The position numbers and the translations under genes are program-made. Below are positions 15,315 through 24,835 of a stretch of 64,000 nt of DNA, piece by piece. Source of the DNA: Verrucomicrobiaceae bacterium. GTDB lineage: Bacteria > Verrucomicrobiota > Verrucomicrobiia > Verrucomicrobiales > Verrucomicrobiaceae. The notes under the pieces are model-generated. The model made no database searches, had not been told where the DNA came from, and saw only the letters and a program-made list of their open reading frames with translations. The DNA lies in NCBI GenBank assembly GCA_016795465.1, contig JAEUHK010000061.1, positions 58,823 to 122,822 on the forward strand, given 5' to 3'. Positions within the stretch are counted from its first letter, which is position 1. Each line of letters begins with the position of its first letter.

Positions 15315-16955
15315 TCACACAAAAAATGCCGTCACGATGGCCGCCACTGCCAGCCAGTCACGCACGCCAAGGCGGTCGCTGCTGCCGGTGAAGCGCAGCA
15401 TCTTGAACAACGCCCCCGTGGGGCATCCAAATCGGCAGTAGGCCAGCGGCGTGACGAGCGACCACACCAGCCCCGCGAGCGCGATGACGATGCTCGCGAT
15501 GCCCGCAACGCGGAAGAGGTAGGCATCGAAAGGCTCCACCTGGTTCAAATCGAGCCCCAAGGCCCAAACGACGCTCACAAACACCGCGAGCAGCAAAACG
15601 AAGGGCAGCGCACTCAAAAGCCCGTCGAGCCGTTTCGAGGGCGACCACTGCCAGCGAAGCCGTTTGGCCAAAAGCTGCTGCAAAGCACCGTGCGGGCAGA
15701 TGTGATGGCAGTAGAGCTGCTTCGACGTGAACACGGGGCCGAGTAAAGCCACCGCCGCGAGGGCAAGGAGCCCGATGGCATTCCGCCACGGCACTCCACC
15801 CGCAGCCCAGCCGGCCATCAACCCCTGCGAAAGCATCTCGCCAGACACAAAGCCGCCGTATGCCACCAGCAGCACATGATGCGTATGCCTGCACCACGCG
15901 ATGCCGCGCAGCCGCGTGAAGGCCATCACGAAGGCGGAGAGGATCACGGCGAGATGACCGGCATCCTGCCAGCGCCAGCGGATGCGCTGCCACCAGCCTG
16001 CGACGTCTGCTTTTTCATTCAAAAAGGCCTGCGCACGCACTCGCACGCCTTCTGCCACGCCCCAACTCGTCTGCGTGGCTCCGGAGACACCTTCCACGCC
16101 CGCCTTGTCAAAGTCGATGCCCGCGATGGCCTCCATCGTCATGCCATCAAACGTCTTCAAGAAAGCCGGATCGCCCGTGACATAGGCCGTGTAGGCTTCG
16201 GTGTCGTAAGTCTTGCGCAGCGCCATCGAGCGCAGCGTCTTCCCCGCGGCATCGAGGAGCAAAAGAGAGTCGCTCGGCCCTTTGTAACCCACCACGCCAT
16301 CGCTCGCTGGCGCGGTGCGGATGGCGATGGCGATCACGTTTTGCTTTTCATCGAGCACTTCCCATCGCGGTGCCTCGCCACGCAGTGCCTTCGCTTTCGG
16401 CTCGAGCTTGGTCACTTCCTCCAGCGTGAGCTCTTGCGGGAAGCGCAGCGACTTCGTGGCGCTCTTGCCCATGCGTCGCAGCACGCCCTCGGCGATGGCG
16501 CTGCTCGTCAACGTCGCACCCGAAACTGCCTGCGGCTGCATCGCGGCCAGTTCGTCTGCTTTCTTCTGATAAAACTGCCCGAAGAACTCGCGATGCCGCA
16601 CCACCTCCGCGAGATGATCCGTCGTGTCGCCACTGCGCAGCACACGCAGGCCAATGATACGACGGTTCCGATCCAGCGCGATGAGCGTGTTCGTGCTGCC
16701 GGAGTAGCCGATGATATCATCAGACTCCGGCGCGGTCTGCATCACCTGCCCCAGCGCGATGCCGGAGGCATCTTTCACGATCTGAAAACCATCCGCATCC
16801 TCGAGCAAGGCCGCTGAAGGAAAAAAATCCCGCACTCGCTCCACCGCAATGCTTTGCATGCCGGACGGCTGCCGCTTTTGAATCACCACGACGGCAAGCG
16901 CCAGCAGCGCAAGCCGCCAAACTCGCAGAAGCAGTGATCTCGCGGGCACTTTCAC
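15315..16955 (-). CDS. membrane FMN-binding / 4Fe-4S polyferredoxin-like protein (NosR/NapH-like)
   Basis: 546 residues: an N-terminal membrane helix, two tandem FMN-binding domains each ending in the covalent-flavin motif SGAT (VSGATLTSSA at 145-150 and VSGATQTSWG at 291-296), then a multi-helix membrane domain with two CxxxCPxG cysteine pairs (CHHICPHGA at 416-420, CRFGCPTGA at 507-511). This is the NosR/NirI/RnfG-NapH style of electron carrier across or along the membrane. The second Cys of classical CxxCxxCxxxCP ferredoxin motifs is missing, so cofactor content is uncertain. It overlaps the thiolase gene by ATGA and ends the coupled cassette. Partner unknown. Confidence 0.75.
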   Translation of the reverse strand: MKVPARSLLLRVWRLALLALAVVVIQKRQPSGMQSIAVERVRDFFPSAALLEDADGFQIVKDASGIALGQVMQTAPESDDIIGYSGSTNTLIALDRNRRIIGLRVLRSGDTTDHLAEVVRHREFFGQFYQKKADELAAMQPQAVSGATLTSSAIAEGVLRRMGKSATKSLRFPQELTLEEVTKLEPKAKALRGEAPRWEVLDEKQNVIAIAIRTAPASDGVVGYKGPSDSLLLLDAAGKTLRSMALRKTYDTEAYTAYVTGDPAFLKTFDGMTMEAIAGIDFDKAGVEGVSGATQTSWGVAEGVRVRAQAFLNEKADVAGWWQRIRWRWQDAGHLAVILSAFVMAFTRLRGIAWCRHTHHVLLVAYGGFVSGEMLSQGLMAGWAAGGVPWRNAIGLLALAAVALLGPVFTSKQLYCHHICPHGALQQLLAKRLRWQWSPSKRLDGLLSALPFVLLLAVFVSVVWALGLDLNQVEPFDAYLFRVAGIASIVIALAGLVWSLVTPLAYCRFGCPTGALFKMLRFTGSSDRLGVRDWLAVAAIVTAFFV

Positions 16956-18067
16956 AGTCGTTCGATGGCCATCGCGATGCCCATGCCGCCGCCGATGCAG
17001 AGGCTGGCGATGCCGCGACGGTGGTTTTTGTCCTCCATGAGATGCAGCAGCGTGACAAGCACCCTCGCTCCGCTGGCTCCAATCGGATGCCCGAGCGCGA
17101 TGGCACCTCCACGCTGGTTCAAACGAGGCACATCAAGGCCCAGCGCCTTCACACAACCGAGCGTCTGCACCGCGAAAGCCTCATTAATTTCGATGGCATC
17201 GACTTCGTCGAGCTTCCAACCAGCCTTCGCCAAAACACTGCGGATGCCTCCAACAGGTCCGAGGCCCATCAAAGCCGGATCACACCCCACCGCCGCAGTG
17301 GCGACGATACGTGCTCGCGGTGTTTTGCTCGATGTCTCGCTGCCGAGCAGCACCAAGGCCGCACCGTCATTGATGCCGGAGGCATTGCCAGCCGTCACAG
17401 TGCCTTCTTTGCGAAAGGCCGGCTTCAGTTTGGCGAGCGATTCAATCGTCGTGTCGGCCCGCGGATGCTCATCACGAGCCACATCGGCCACGGTGATGAT
17501 CTCGCGGCTGAAGTCGGCCTCGCCGACGCGTTGCTGGCTCAGCGCCGCAAAGGCATCCTGTTCCGCACGAGTGATACCGTGCTTGTCCGCGATGCGTTCG
17601 GCGGTCTCACCCATTCCAATGCCGAGCAAAGGATCGCTCAGGCCATCGACGAACATCGAATCCCTCAGCGAGGCATCACCGAGCTTCTTTCCCCAACGCA
17701 GATCCATCGCGTAATGCGGTGCCCGGCTCATCACCTCGACACCGCCTGCAAGCACGAAGTCACTCTCACCACTCGCGATGGCATCCGCGCCGAGCGCCAC
17801 CGCCTTCAAGGACGAGCCACAGGCCATGTTTACTGTGTAGCCGGGCACTTCCTGTGGCAGTCCGAGCTTCAAGCCGACCTGCCGCGCCACATTCATGCCA
17901 CTGCCCGCCTGCAACACCTGCCCGAGGATGACCTGGTCGATGCGCTCGCCGAGGTTCATGCTCTTGCCGAGCGAGGTGGCGAGATCGGCGGCGGCCAAAT
18001 CTTTGAACCCACCGCCGAACTTGCCGATGGCGGTGCGCTGCGCTTCGAGGATGTAAACGGGTTTCAT
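16952..18067 (-). CDS. acetyl-CoA C-acetyltransferase (thiolase)
   Basis: 371 residues, a little shorter than typical thiolases (~390). Nucleophile Cys83 in VNMACGSSLKAVALGADAIA; NEAFAVQTLGCVKALGLD; the active-site His in GGAIALGHPIGASGARVLV; and the second Cys in LCIGGGMGIAMAIERL. All catalytic residues are present. It condenses or cleaves acetoacetyl-CoA or longer 3-ketoacyl-CoA. Its ATG overlaps the stop of the upstream ABC ATPase gene and its stop overlaps the start of the FMN/Fe-S gene, so it is translated as part of the peptide-transport cassette, which is unusual context for a thiolase. Confidence 0.92.
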   Translation of the reverse strand: MKPVYILEAQRTAIGKFGGGFKDLAAADLATSLGKSMNLGERIDQVILGQVLQAGSGMNVARQVGLKLGLPQEVPGYTVNMACGSSLKAVALGADAIASGESDFVLAGGVEVMSRAPHYAMDLRWGKKLGDASLRDSMFVDGLSDPLLGIGMGETAERIADKHGITRAEQDAFAALSQQRVGEADFSREIITVADVARDEHPRADTTIESLAKLKPAFRKEGTVTAGNASGINDGAALVLLGSETSSKTPRARIVATAAVGCDPALMGLGPVGGIRSVLAKAGWKLDEVDAIEINEAFAVQTLGCVKALGLDVPRLNQRGGAIALGHPIGASGARVLVTLLHLMEDKNHRRGIASLCIGGGMGIAMAIERL

Positions 18068-19038
18068 AAATCAACGCAGCATGGGCAGGCCTGCACAAAA
18101 TGCCCTGGCGATACCTCTTTGAGGCTGAGGTCCATCTTCGTGCTCTCCTCCCACTTCGGATGCTTCATGCGATGTCCGAAGGCACATCCCGCTGGCGGAT
18201 TGATCGGCGAAGGCACATCGCCACGCAGCAACTGGCGCTCGCGACGCTTTGTCGGGTCGGCGATGGGGATCGCATCGAGCAGCGCCTTCGTGTAGGCATG
18301 CCGCGGGTTCTTATAAAGCTCCGCCGCAGGGGCCATCTCGACGATTTTGCCGAGGTACATCACCGCCACGCGGTCGCTCATATGCTGCACCACGCTCAAA
18401 TCATGCGCGATGAAGAGATACGCGAGCCCAAAGTCCCGCTGAAGCTCCAGCAGCAAGTTCAAGACCTGCGCCTGCACGCTCACATCCAGCGCGGAAACCG
18501 GTTCATCGCACACGATGAGCTTCGGCTTCAACGCGAGCGCTCTCGCGATGCCGATGCGCTGCCGCTGACCGCCGCTGAACTCGAACGGATACTTGTGCAC
18601 GCCATCCGCCGGCAAGCCGACGCGTTTCAGCAGCTCTGCCGCCCATTCGCTGCGCTCGGCTCGCGTGCCCATCTTTTGAATGATGAACGGCTCCTCCAAA
18701 ATCTGCCCGATGGTGTGACGCGGGTTCAGTGACTCCGCCGGATCTTGAAACACCATCTGCAGCTCCCGCCGCAGCTCGCGAAGCTGGCCTTGCGACTTCG
18801 TCGAGATGTCGTGGCCGTTGAATTGAATGCTCCCCGCCGTCGGTTTGAGCAAGCGCACGACCGACTTCGCCACCGTGGACTTCCCGCAGCCGCTTTCGCC
18901 AACGAGTCCGAGCGTCTCACCCGGTTGCAGCTCAAAGCTCACGCCATCCACCGCCTTGCACGTCGCCTTCGTCGTGTAAAACACGCCGCCACGCACCGGA
19001 AAGTGCATCTTGAGGTTCTGGACGGTGAGGAGGCTCAT
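18064..19038 (-). CDS. peptide ABC transporter ATP-binding protein (OppF/DppF type)
   Basis: 324 residues from the ATG at 19038. Cytoplasmic ATPase with Walker [15 protein letters not shown]-loop [15 protein letters not shown], signature [15 protein letters not shown], Walker [21 protein letters not shown] and H-loop FIAHDLSV. The C-terminal oligopeptide-transporter extension ([24 protein letters not shown] near the end) assigns it to OppF/DppF. An upstream in-frame start at 19107 lies well inside the preceding gene and adds an Arg-rich leader, so 19038 with its ATGA overlap is preferred. Pairs with the OppD-type ATPase upstream and the two permeases. Confidence 0.92.
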   Translation of the reverse strand: MSLLTVQNLKMHFPVRGGVFYTTKATCKAVDGVSFELQPGETLGLVGESGCGKSTVAKSVVRLLKPTAGSIQFNGHDISTKSQGQLRELRRELQMVFQDPAESLNPRHTIGQILEEPFIIQKMGTRAERSEWAAELLKRVGLPADGVHKYPFEFSGGQRQRIGIARALALKPKLIVCDEPVSALDVSVQAQVLNLLLELQRDFGLAYLFIAHDLSVVQHMSDRVAVMYLGKIVEMAPAAELYKNPRHAYTKALLDAIPIADPTKRRERQLLRGDVPSPINPPAGCAFGHRMKHPKWEESTKMDLSLKEVSPGHFVQACPCCVDL

Positions 19039-20033
19039 GAAGCAGACAGTTGTTGGGCAAAACACGCACAGGCCTCGACGCCGTGGTCGTGGCCGCATTC
19101 TTTCCAAGGCTGGCGCTGGCTCAAAACGTCATCGCTGTGCTTGTTGGGGCAGCGGGGGGCGAAGCGGCAGCCTTTGGGCATTTCTGCAAGGCTCGGGACC
19201 ATGCCGGGGATGACGGGAAGCGGGGTCTTGGGCGGATGATCGAGCTTTGGCAGGCACTGTATGAGGCCCTGCGTGTAAGGATGAAGCGGTTTGGCGAAGA
19301 TTTCGCTCACGGGGCCGCGCTCGACGATGCGGCCGGCATACATGACGATGACTTCATCGCACACTTCCGCGATCACACCGAGATCGTGCGTGATCAAAAT
19401 GACGCTCATGCCCAGGTCCTGCTGCATGTCGCGGATCAGCTCCAAGATTTGAGCCTGCACGGTCACATCGAGCGCGGTGGTCGGTTCATCGGCGATGAGG
19501 AGCTTCGGCGTGTTGATGAGCGCCATCGCGATCATCACGCGCTGGCGCATGCCGCCGCTGAGTTGATGCGGATACTCGTTCAGACGCTGCTCCGCGGCCG
19601 GAATGCGCACTTTGTTTAGCATCTCGAGACTGCGCGACAAAGCCTCACGCGGCTCGATTCCGGGCTGATGGAGCAAAACGGCCTCGCAGAGCTGTTTGCC
19701 GATGGTTTGCACCGGATTGAGCGCGGTCATCGGCTCCTGGAAAATCATCGAGATGTCGTTCCCGCGCACTTTTCGCATCTCCTCGGGCGACAGCGTGACC
19801 AGATCGCGATTTTCGAAGCGGATGCTGCCACCGAGGATTTTGCCGTGCGGTTGGGGAAGCAGTCGGGTGATCGAAAACGCCGTCACGCTCTTCCCGCAGC
19901 CGCTTTCGCCGACAATGCCGAGCGTTTTGCCTTTCGGCACCGTGAAGCTCACGCCATCGACAGCCACCACGCGTCCGGCGTCGGTATCGAAGCCGGTGAC
20001 GAGATTTTCGACCTGGAGGATGGGTTCGCTCAT
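19035..20033 (-). CDS. peptide ABC transporter ATP-binding protein (OppD/DppD type)
   Basis: 332 residues. Walker [18 protein letters not shown]-loop [19 protein letters not shown], signature [15 protein letters not shown], Walker [21 protein letters not shown] and the H-loop [14 protein letters not shown]. The oligopeptide extension holds [17 protein letters not shown] and a Cys-containing [11 protein letters not shown], the OppD/DppD hallmark where an Fe-S cluster or metal is proposed in some members. It overlaps the binding-protein gene upstream and the OppF-type gene downstream by ATGA at both ends. Confidence 0.93.
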   Translation of the reverse strand: MSEPILQVENLVTGFDTDAGRVVAVDGVSFTVPKGKTLGIVGESGCGKSVTAFSITRLLPQPHGKILGGSIRFENRDLVTLSPEEMRKVRGNDISMIFQEPMTALNPVQTIGKQLCEAVLLHQPGIEPREALSRSLEMLNKVRIPAAEQRLNEYPHQLSGGMRQRVMIAMALINTPKLLIADEPTTALDVTVQAQILELIRDMQQDLGMSVILITHDLGVIAEVCDEVIVMYAGRIVERGPVSEIFAKPLHPYTQGLIQCLPKLDHPPKTPLPVIPGMVPSLAEMPKGCRFAPRCPNKHSDDVLSQRQPWKECGHDHGVEACACFAQQLSAS

Positions 20034-21976
20034 TTGTCGCGGTATTGGTCAAAGACGCGGGAGACCTCGCCGAAGGATTTTCCGCTGCGCATCGCCTCGT
20101 AGGTTTCGTTTTTGATGTCCTCGTCGATCCACCAGGCAAAGGCTTCCAGGCCCTCGCGGGTGGATTTGAGGTTTCCGTCCTCTGGCCAGCGCAGCCAGCG
20201 CCAGTGCAGATAGCGGTAGTAGGGCGTATCCCAGGCGGGAATGGCGCAGCCGAGCTCCTGCACGCGCTCTTGAATGATCCAGCAGAGGCGCTGCATCTCA
20301 TCCTCGTTCTGCGCCTTGCGCTGCTGGTTGATGAGCTCGTCGAGATCGGGGACGGAGGTTTGAGTGAAATTGTTGGTGTTCGGCTTCGGCTTCCGGCTGC
20401 CATCGGGCTGGATGTCCCAGGCATTCTCACTGTGGTAATACTCCCAAAGGTGCGGATACAGCGGCGTGGCACCCCAACCGGCCATGATCATTTCATGGCC
20501 TTTTTGATCGCCCTTCTTGAACATCTGCGTGGGGTCGAGCGAGTCGATGACGATCTCGAATCCGGCTTTGAGAGCATCCTCCTTCAGGATGAGCGCAGCT
20601 TGGGTGAAGGTGGACATGTTGGGCAGCGTGAGCGCAATGGAGAGGCGCTTGCCGGATGCATTCGCGAGCACGCCATCCTTGCCTGCCCTGTCAAAACCGG
20701 CCTTCGCGAAGAAATCCCGGGCTTTTACGGCATCGTAAGGCTTGGCTTTGAGGTTCGGGCTCGTGAAGCGACCAAAGCCGGCGAAGGTGCTCTGCATGCG
20801 CGTGGAGTCGCCGCGGAGCACCACCTGGATCACACGGTCAAAGTTGAGGGCGTAATTGATGCCGGTGCGCACGTCCTGGTTGTCGAGCGGCGGCTTGGCC
20901 TGGTTCAGGTAGATGCCACGGGAAATGCGAGGGTATTGGTTGTAGAAGGAATAGCGCTCGATGTAGCCGTTCAGCACCTCCGGCACCTCGCTTTTGTCAT
21001 ACCAGTAGGTGGGGACGAGAGCGATGAAGCGCTGCGGCGAGAAGATGTCCAGTTTGCCCTGGCGGAACATCTCGAAGGCGGTGTCGGGCGAGTTGATCGT
21101 GCGATACTCGATGCGGTCCACATTGTAGCGATGGCGGTAGTACTTCTTGTCCTTCGCCCACCAGTTTTTCACGCGGGTGAGGGTGATGGAGCGGCCGTGC
21201 TTGATGTCCTCCGGCAGGATGTCGTAAGCGCCTGTGGTGGGCATCTTCCGCCACTGGTAGCGGGCAGGAAAGTCATCGGTGAACTCCTTGAAGAAGTGCC
21301 GCGGCATCGGCCCCTGATTGGCGGAGAAGACGGGATCGGGCTTCGGCTCACGCAGGGTGATGCTGAAGGTGCGGTCGTCATACTTCGTGATCGCCTCGTA
21401 TTCCTTCGTGAAGTAGTCGATGGCATACGGGTCCTGCAGATGCTTCGACAAACTCATGTAAAAGAGCATGAAGAAGTCTTCGACGGCCACTTTCACGCCA
21501 TCGGAGAAGGTCGCCGATGGATCGAGTCGGAAATAGACCGTGCGGCGGTCTGGTGCCACGGCCCACTCTTCGGCGAGGCCGGGAATCCACTTCTCAGCGT
21601 TCTGATGACGGCTGACCAACATGATCTCAATGTTGTCCCAGTGCTCGCCGCGGAACGTATTGCTGCCATCCGGCCCCAAGAAGCGCAGCGTGGGAGGAAA
21701 GTCCGGCATGTCGATGTGGATGGCACCGCCCTTCTTCGCATGGGGCGAGCCCAGCTCGGGGTAGTCCGCGCCGTTTTCCCATTTCAAATCCGCCGGGATG
21801 TCCGCTGGCGTTTTGAAGCGATAGATTTGTGGCTTCGCCTTCCATTCGGCCTCCACTTCCGCCGTGTTGTCGTAAGGCGGAAAGCGATCATCGGAGCCGC
21901 GGTCCGGCACGCAGGAGGCCAGCAGCGCCGAGGTGGCGAGCAGCAAAAGCGTTCGGGCTGACGTGACGGGCTTCAT
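20030..21976 (-). CDS. peptide-binding lipoprotein, family 5 solute-binding (YejA-like)
   Basis: 648 residues. Lipoprotein signal with lipobox LLASC ([22 protein letters not shown]), then the family-5 fold: [20 protein letters not shown] and [20 protein letters not shown] near the start match YejA-type proteins, and [21 protein letters not shown] is the typical DppA/OppA motif. It delivers (oligo)peptides, such as microcin C-like compounds in E. coli YejA, to the permeases encoded upstream. Gene order is permease, permease, binding protein, ATPase, ATPase; in E. coli yejABEF the binding protein is first. Overlaps both neighbours by ATGA. Confidence 0.9.
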   Translation of the reverse strand: MKPVTSARTLLLLATSALLASCVPDRGSDDRFPPYDNTAEVEAEWKAKPQIYRFKTPADIPADLKWENGADYPELGSPHAKKGGAIHIDMPDFPPTLRFLGPDGSNTFRGEHWDNIEIMLVSRHQNAEKWIPGLAEEWAVAPDRRTVYFRLDPSATFSDGVKVAVEDFFMLFYMSLSKHLQDPYAIDYFTKEYEAITKYDDRTFSITLREPKPDPVFSANQGPMPRHFFKEFTDDFPARYQWRKMPTTGAYDILPEDIKHGRSITLTRVKNWWAKDKKYYRHRYNVDRIEYRTINSPDTAFEMFRQGKLDIFSPQRFIALVPTYWYDKSEVPEVLNGYIERYSFYNQYPRISRGIYLNQAKPPLDNQDVRTGINYALNFDRVIQVVLRGDSTRMQSTFAGFGRFTSPNLKAKPYDAVKARDFFAKAGFDRAGKDGVLANASGKRLSIALTLPNMSTFTQAALILKEDALKAGFEIVIDSLDPTQMFKKGDQKGHEMIMAGWGATPLYPHLWEYYHSENAWDIQPDGSRKPKPNTNNFTQTSVPDLDELINQQRKAQNEDEMQRLCWIIQERVQELGCAIPAWDTPYYRYLHWRWLRWPEDGNLKSTREGLEAFAWWIDEDIKNETYEAMRSGKSFGEVSRVFDQYRDK

Positions 21977-23490
21977 TCGTAGGTCGTGAATTTTTTCGGA
22001 TCAAAGGCCTCGCGCACCGCCTCGCCGATGAAGGTGACGAGCACGAGCACGACGGCCATCGCGGTGAAGGCGGAGGTGACGATCCAGGGGGCGCTGAAGT
22101 TATCGACGCCCTCATGCAGCAGGCGGCCCCAGCTCGGCACATCCGGTGGCAAGCCAAAGCCGAGAAAATCGAGCGAGGCGAGCGCCACGATCACGCCGGC
22201 CACCTTGAAGGGCGCGAGCGTCACGAGGATGGCGATCACATTCGGCATCACATGATGGAAGAGGATGCGCCCGGTGCCGGCGCCAAGGAGTCGTGCGGAG
22301 GCCACATAATCACGTTCCTTTTCCCTGTAGGTGGCGGTGCGGATGTAGCTGGCTGTTTCCATCCAGCCAAAGGCGGCCACGATGGCCACGAGGATGACCA
22401 GCGTGGGCTGCACCAGCGAACTGATGATCATCACGACGAATAAAAACGGCAGCACGCTCCAGATTTCGATCACCCGCTGGCCGAGCATGTCGAGCGGGCC
22501 GCCAAAGTAGCCGAGCGATCCGCCGATGATGATGCCGAGCGTGAAGGTGATGACGAGATACAGCAGCGCGGTGGCCAGTGACTGCTGCAGGCCGCCGTAG
22601 AGCATCGCCAGCACATCGATGCCCGTCGAATTCGTGCCGAGATAATGCCGCGTCTGCCAGGACGGCGCGGCAGGTGGATAGATCAGTGTGCGCCACTGCG
22701 GATGTCCCTGGTCTTTGAACGAGGCCGCTTTGCCATCACTGAAGTCTTTGTAGTCCACCTGGGCACCTTTGTCGAAGCGGCCTTTCTCGATCAAATCGCC
22801 GTTCAAATCGTAGCCGCGCATCTCGCCCTGCCGCAGACCATGACGGAACTGCCACTCCTGGCGCTTTTTGCCGGTGTCTGACACAAACACAGAATACGCC
22901 GTGCCGCTGAAAGGCTCCGCATGACCTTGGATGAACACTTTGCCCTCACGATTCTCGATCTCCTCGATGATCGGCGGTGAATCGAGCGAGGCATCGTAAG
23001 GCACCAGCGGCATCAGCACCCAGTTTCCCTTCTTTTCAGCCCGGAAGCCGGCCTGCAGCTCGCGGTAATCGGCCTCCGCATCGCCATCGAGACCAAAAGT
23101 CTTCGCTGGAAGCACCTGTGTGACGAAGGGGAAATACCAGCGGCCTTCATAAGAGACCATCAGCGCCCGCTTTCCAACGATCAGCGTGTCGAGCGACGCA
23201 AGGCCTCCGAGGCCCAGCAAGATCAGAAAGGACACATAACCACGGCGGATGGCCTGGAAGCGGCGCAGCTTCTTCACGGTGATCGGCGTGAGGTTCCACG
23301 AAGCCTTGCCACGCAGCACCAGCCACAGGCCGGCGAGCATCAAAACCGCGCACAACAGCCAGCCAGCGACCCCGCCGATCAGAAACGGCATCTTGAAGAG
23401 CGGCGCATGCAGGCCGAGCACACGCAGGACCGCCGCCGTGATGGCGAAAACGAGGAGCAGGATGCCGGTGGTGCGCGGTTTCATGGTCAC
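21973..23490 (-). CDS. peptide ABC permease, YejE-like, with extra N-terminal helices and an inserted YwqK/MORN-like domain
   Basis: 505 residues, compared with ~340 for E. coli YejE. Residues ~8-60 are two extra membrane helices. Residues ~80-170 match the YejE start (FQAIRRGYVSFLILLG, then YEGRWYFPFVTQVLPAKTFG). Residues ~184-245 are an insert with the YwqK/MORN_2 repeat pattern (PFSGTAYSVF, then GLRQGEMRGYDLNGDLIEKG). The permease core resumes at PSWQTRHYLGTNSTGIDVLA and contains the EAA-type loop SARLLGAGTGRILFHHVMPN. The start may be GTG at 23490, giving a GTGA overlap, or ATG at 23484. The insert should sit in the first periplasmic loop. Confidence 0.85.
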   Translation of the reverse strand: MTMKPRTTGILLLVFAITAAVLRVLGLHAPLFKMPFLIGGVAGWLLCAVLMLAGLWLVLRGKASWNLTPITVKKLRRFQAIRRGYVSFLILLGLGGLASLDTLIVGKRALMVSYEGRWYFPFVTQVLPAKTFGLDGDAEADYRELQAGFRAEKKGNWVLMPLVPYDASLDSPPIIEEIENREGKVFIQGHAEPFSGTAYSVFVSDTGKKRQEWQFRHGLRQGEMRGYDLNGDLIEKGRFDKGAQVDYKDFSDGKAASFKDQGHPQWRTLIYPPAAPSWQTRHYLGTNSTGIDVLAMLYGGLQQSLATALLYLVITFTLGIIIGGSLGYFGGPLDMLGQRVIEIWSVLPFLFVVMIISSLVQPTLVILVAIVAAFGWMETASYIRTATYREKERDYVASARLLGAGTGRILFHHVMPNVIAILVTLAPFKVAGVIVALASLDFLGFGLPPDVPSWGRLLHEGVDNFSAPWIVTSAFTAMAVVLVLVTFIGEAVREAFDPKKFTTYE

Positions 23491-24731
23491 TCAAAGCGCA
23501 CTCGCGGGTCCGTCACCGCGACGAAGAAGTCGGACAGGATGTTTCCCAGCACGATGAGGATCACATCAATGAAGATGATGCCCATCACGAGCGGGAAATC
23601 GCGGTCACCGATGCTCTGGATGGTCAGCATGCCAAAGCCGTCGATCTGGAAAATGCGCTCGATGAGGATGGAGCCGGTCACAAAGATCATCGTGATGCCG
23701 CCGAGCGTGGTGGCGATGGGAATGAGCGAGTTCCGCAGCGCATGCCCCAGCACCGCACGGCGATAGCTGGCCCCTTTGGCGATGGCGGTGCGCACATAAT
23801 CCGCCGCCAGGTTGTCCATGAGGTTGTTCTTCATGAGCATCGTCATGAAGGCAAAGCCGCCCACCATGTAGCATACGAGCGGCAACGCGGCGTGATGCAG
23901 CAAGTCGCCGATCTTTCCAAAGAAACCCAGGTCCGCGAAATGCTCGCTCGTGAAGCCTTCCGTGGGAAACCAGCCCAGACGGGCCGCCAGATACACCACC
24001 AGCAAGCTGCCCAGCAAAAAGCCCGGAATGGCATAACCGATGAAAATCAGGATCGAGGAAGCATTGTCGATGAAGGTGCGGTGCTTGATGGCCTTCAGGA
24101 TACCCAGCGGAATGCACACGGCATACGTCAGGATGAAGGTGAGCAGGCCGTAGAAGAGCGAGACGGGCATCTTCGAGAGCATCATGTCGATCACGCGGAG
24201 GTTGTAGCTCGTCGAGAGGCCGAAATTGCCCTGGAGGATGCCGTTGAACTGCGGGCGGAAAACGGCCACGCGCTGCTTTTCCGGCTCAGGCACCGTCTTC
24301 CATCCATCCTCGCTGCCGGTGCTCAACCGGCCATCGCGGCTCACCGTGGCCTGGGTGACCTTGTAGGCATTGCCGGGCTTCCATTCCGCTTTGGGCAGCA
24401 GCACCTTCAGCGTCAGCGGCATCTCGGTTTTGCCTTCTTCGAACTTCACAAACTGCTTCGTCTCCTCGCGAGGCCACACCCCCAGCCAGACCGCGTAAGC
24501 CGTGAGGAAGGGCTTATCGAATCCATAGTAGGCCGCGAGCTGCTCCTTCTGCTCCTCGCTCAACGAACCACCCGCGTCCTTGCCGCCCTTCTCCCCCATC
24601 GCCAGGGCCCGCTGCATCGCCTTTTCCATCGGCCCGCCGGGGACGATCCGCGTCAAACCGAAGACCACCAGCGTCGCGCCGATCAAAGTCGGCAGCAGAA
24701 GCAAAAGGCGGCGGATGAAGTAGGCGGTCAT
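23487..24731 (-). CDS. peptide ABC permease, YejB-like, with enlarged first loop
   Basis: 414 residues, against ~364 in E. coli YejB. N-terminal helix YFIRRLLLLLPTLIGATLVVFGLTRIVPGGP is the classic start of DppB/OppB/YejB permeases. Residues ~86-165 are an extra polar stretch in the periplasmic loop (for example KTEMPLTLKVLLPKAEW), before the conserved ILQGNFGLSTSYNLRVIDMM. The EAA loop is DYVRTAIAKGASYRRAVLGHALRNSLIP. It is the first gene of the seven-gene minus-strand cassette; the promoter must lie in the 104 bases before the divergent aspartic-protease gene. Confidence 0.9.
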   Translation of the reverse strand: MTAYFIRRLLLLLPTLIGATLVVFGLTRIVPGGPMEKAMQRALAMGEKGGKDAGGSLSEEQKEQLAAYYGFDKPFLTAYAVWLGVWPREETKQFVKFEEGKTEMPLTLKVLLPKAEWKPGNAYKVTQATVSRDGRLSTGSEDGWKTVPEPEKQRVAVFRPQFNGILQGNFGLSTSYNLRVIDMMLSKMPVSLFYGLLTFILTYAVCIPLGILKAIKHRTFIDNASSILIFIGYAIPGFLLGSLLVVYLAARLGWFPTEGFTSEHFADLGFFGKIGDLLHHAALPLVCYMVGGFAFMTMLMKNNLMDNLAADYVRTAIAKGASYRRAVLGHALRNSLIPIATTLGGITMIFVTGSILIERIFQIDGFGMLTIQSIGDRDFPLVMGIIFIDVILIVLGNILSDFFVAVTDPRVRFE

Positions 24732-24835
24732 TCAGCGGGGGAAGTGCGGAGACGGAAAATCTGAGACAGTACGACTCCGGGCACAAGAGTTTGTGAGCGA
24801 TTGACAGAAAATCGCGGCTCGCGCATGGACCGGAC

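Noticed and set aside
20045..21961. Long plus-strand open frame opposite the peptide-binding lipoprotein gene
   Set aside because: Antisense shadow in GC-rich DNA; the minus frame has a lipobox and family-5 motifs throughout.
24801..24829. TTGACA hexamer before the aspartic-protease gene
   Set aside because: The -10 position reads CATGGA, which is not promoter-like.
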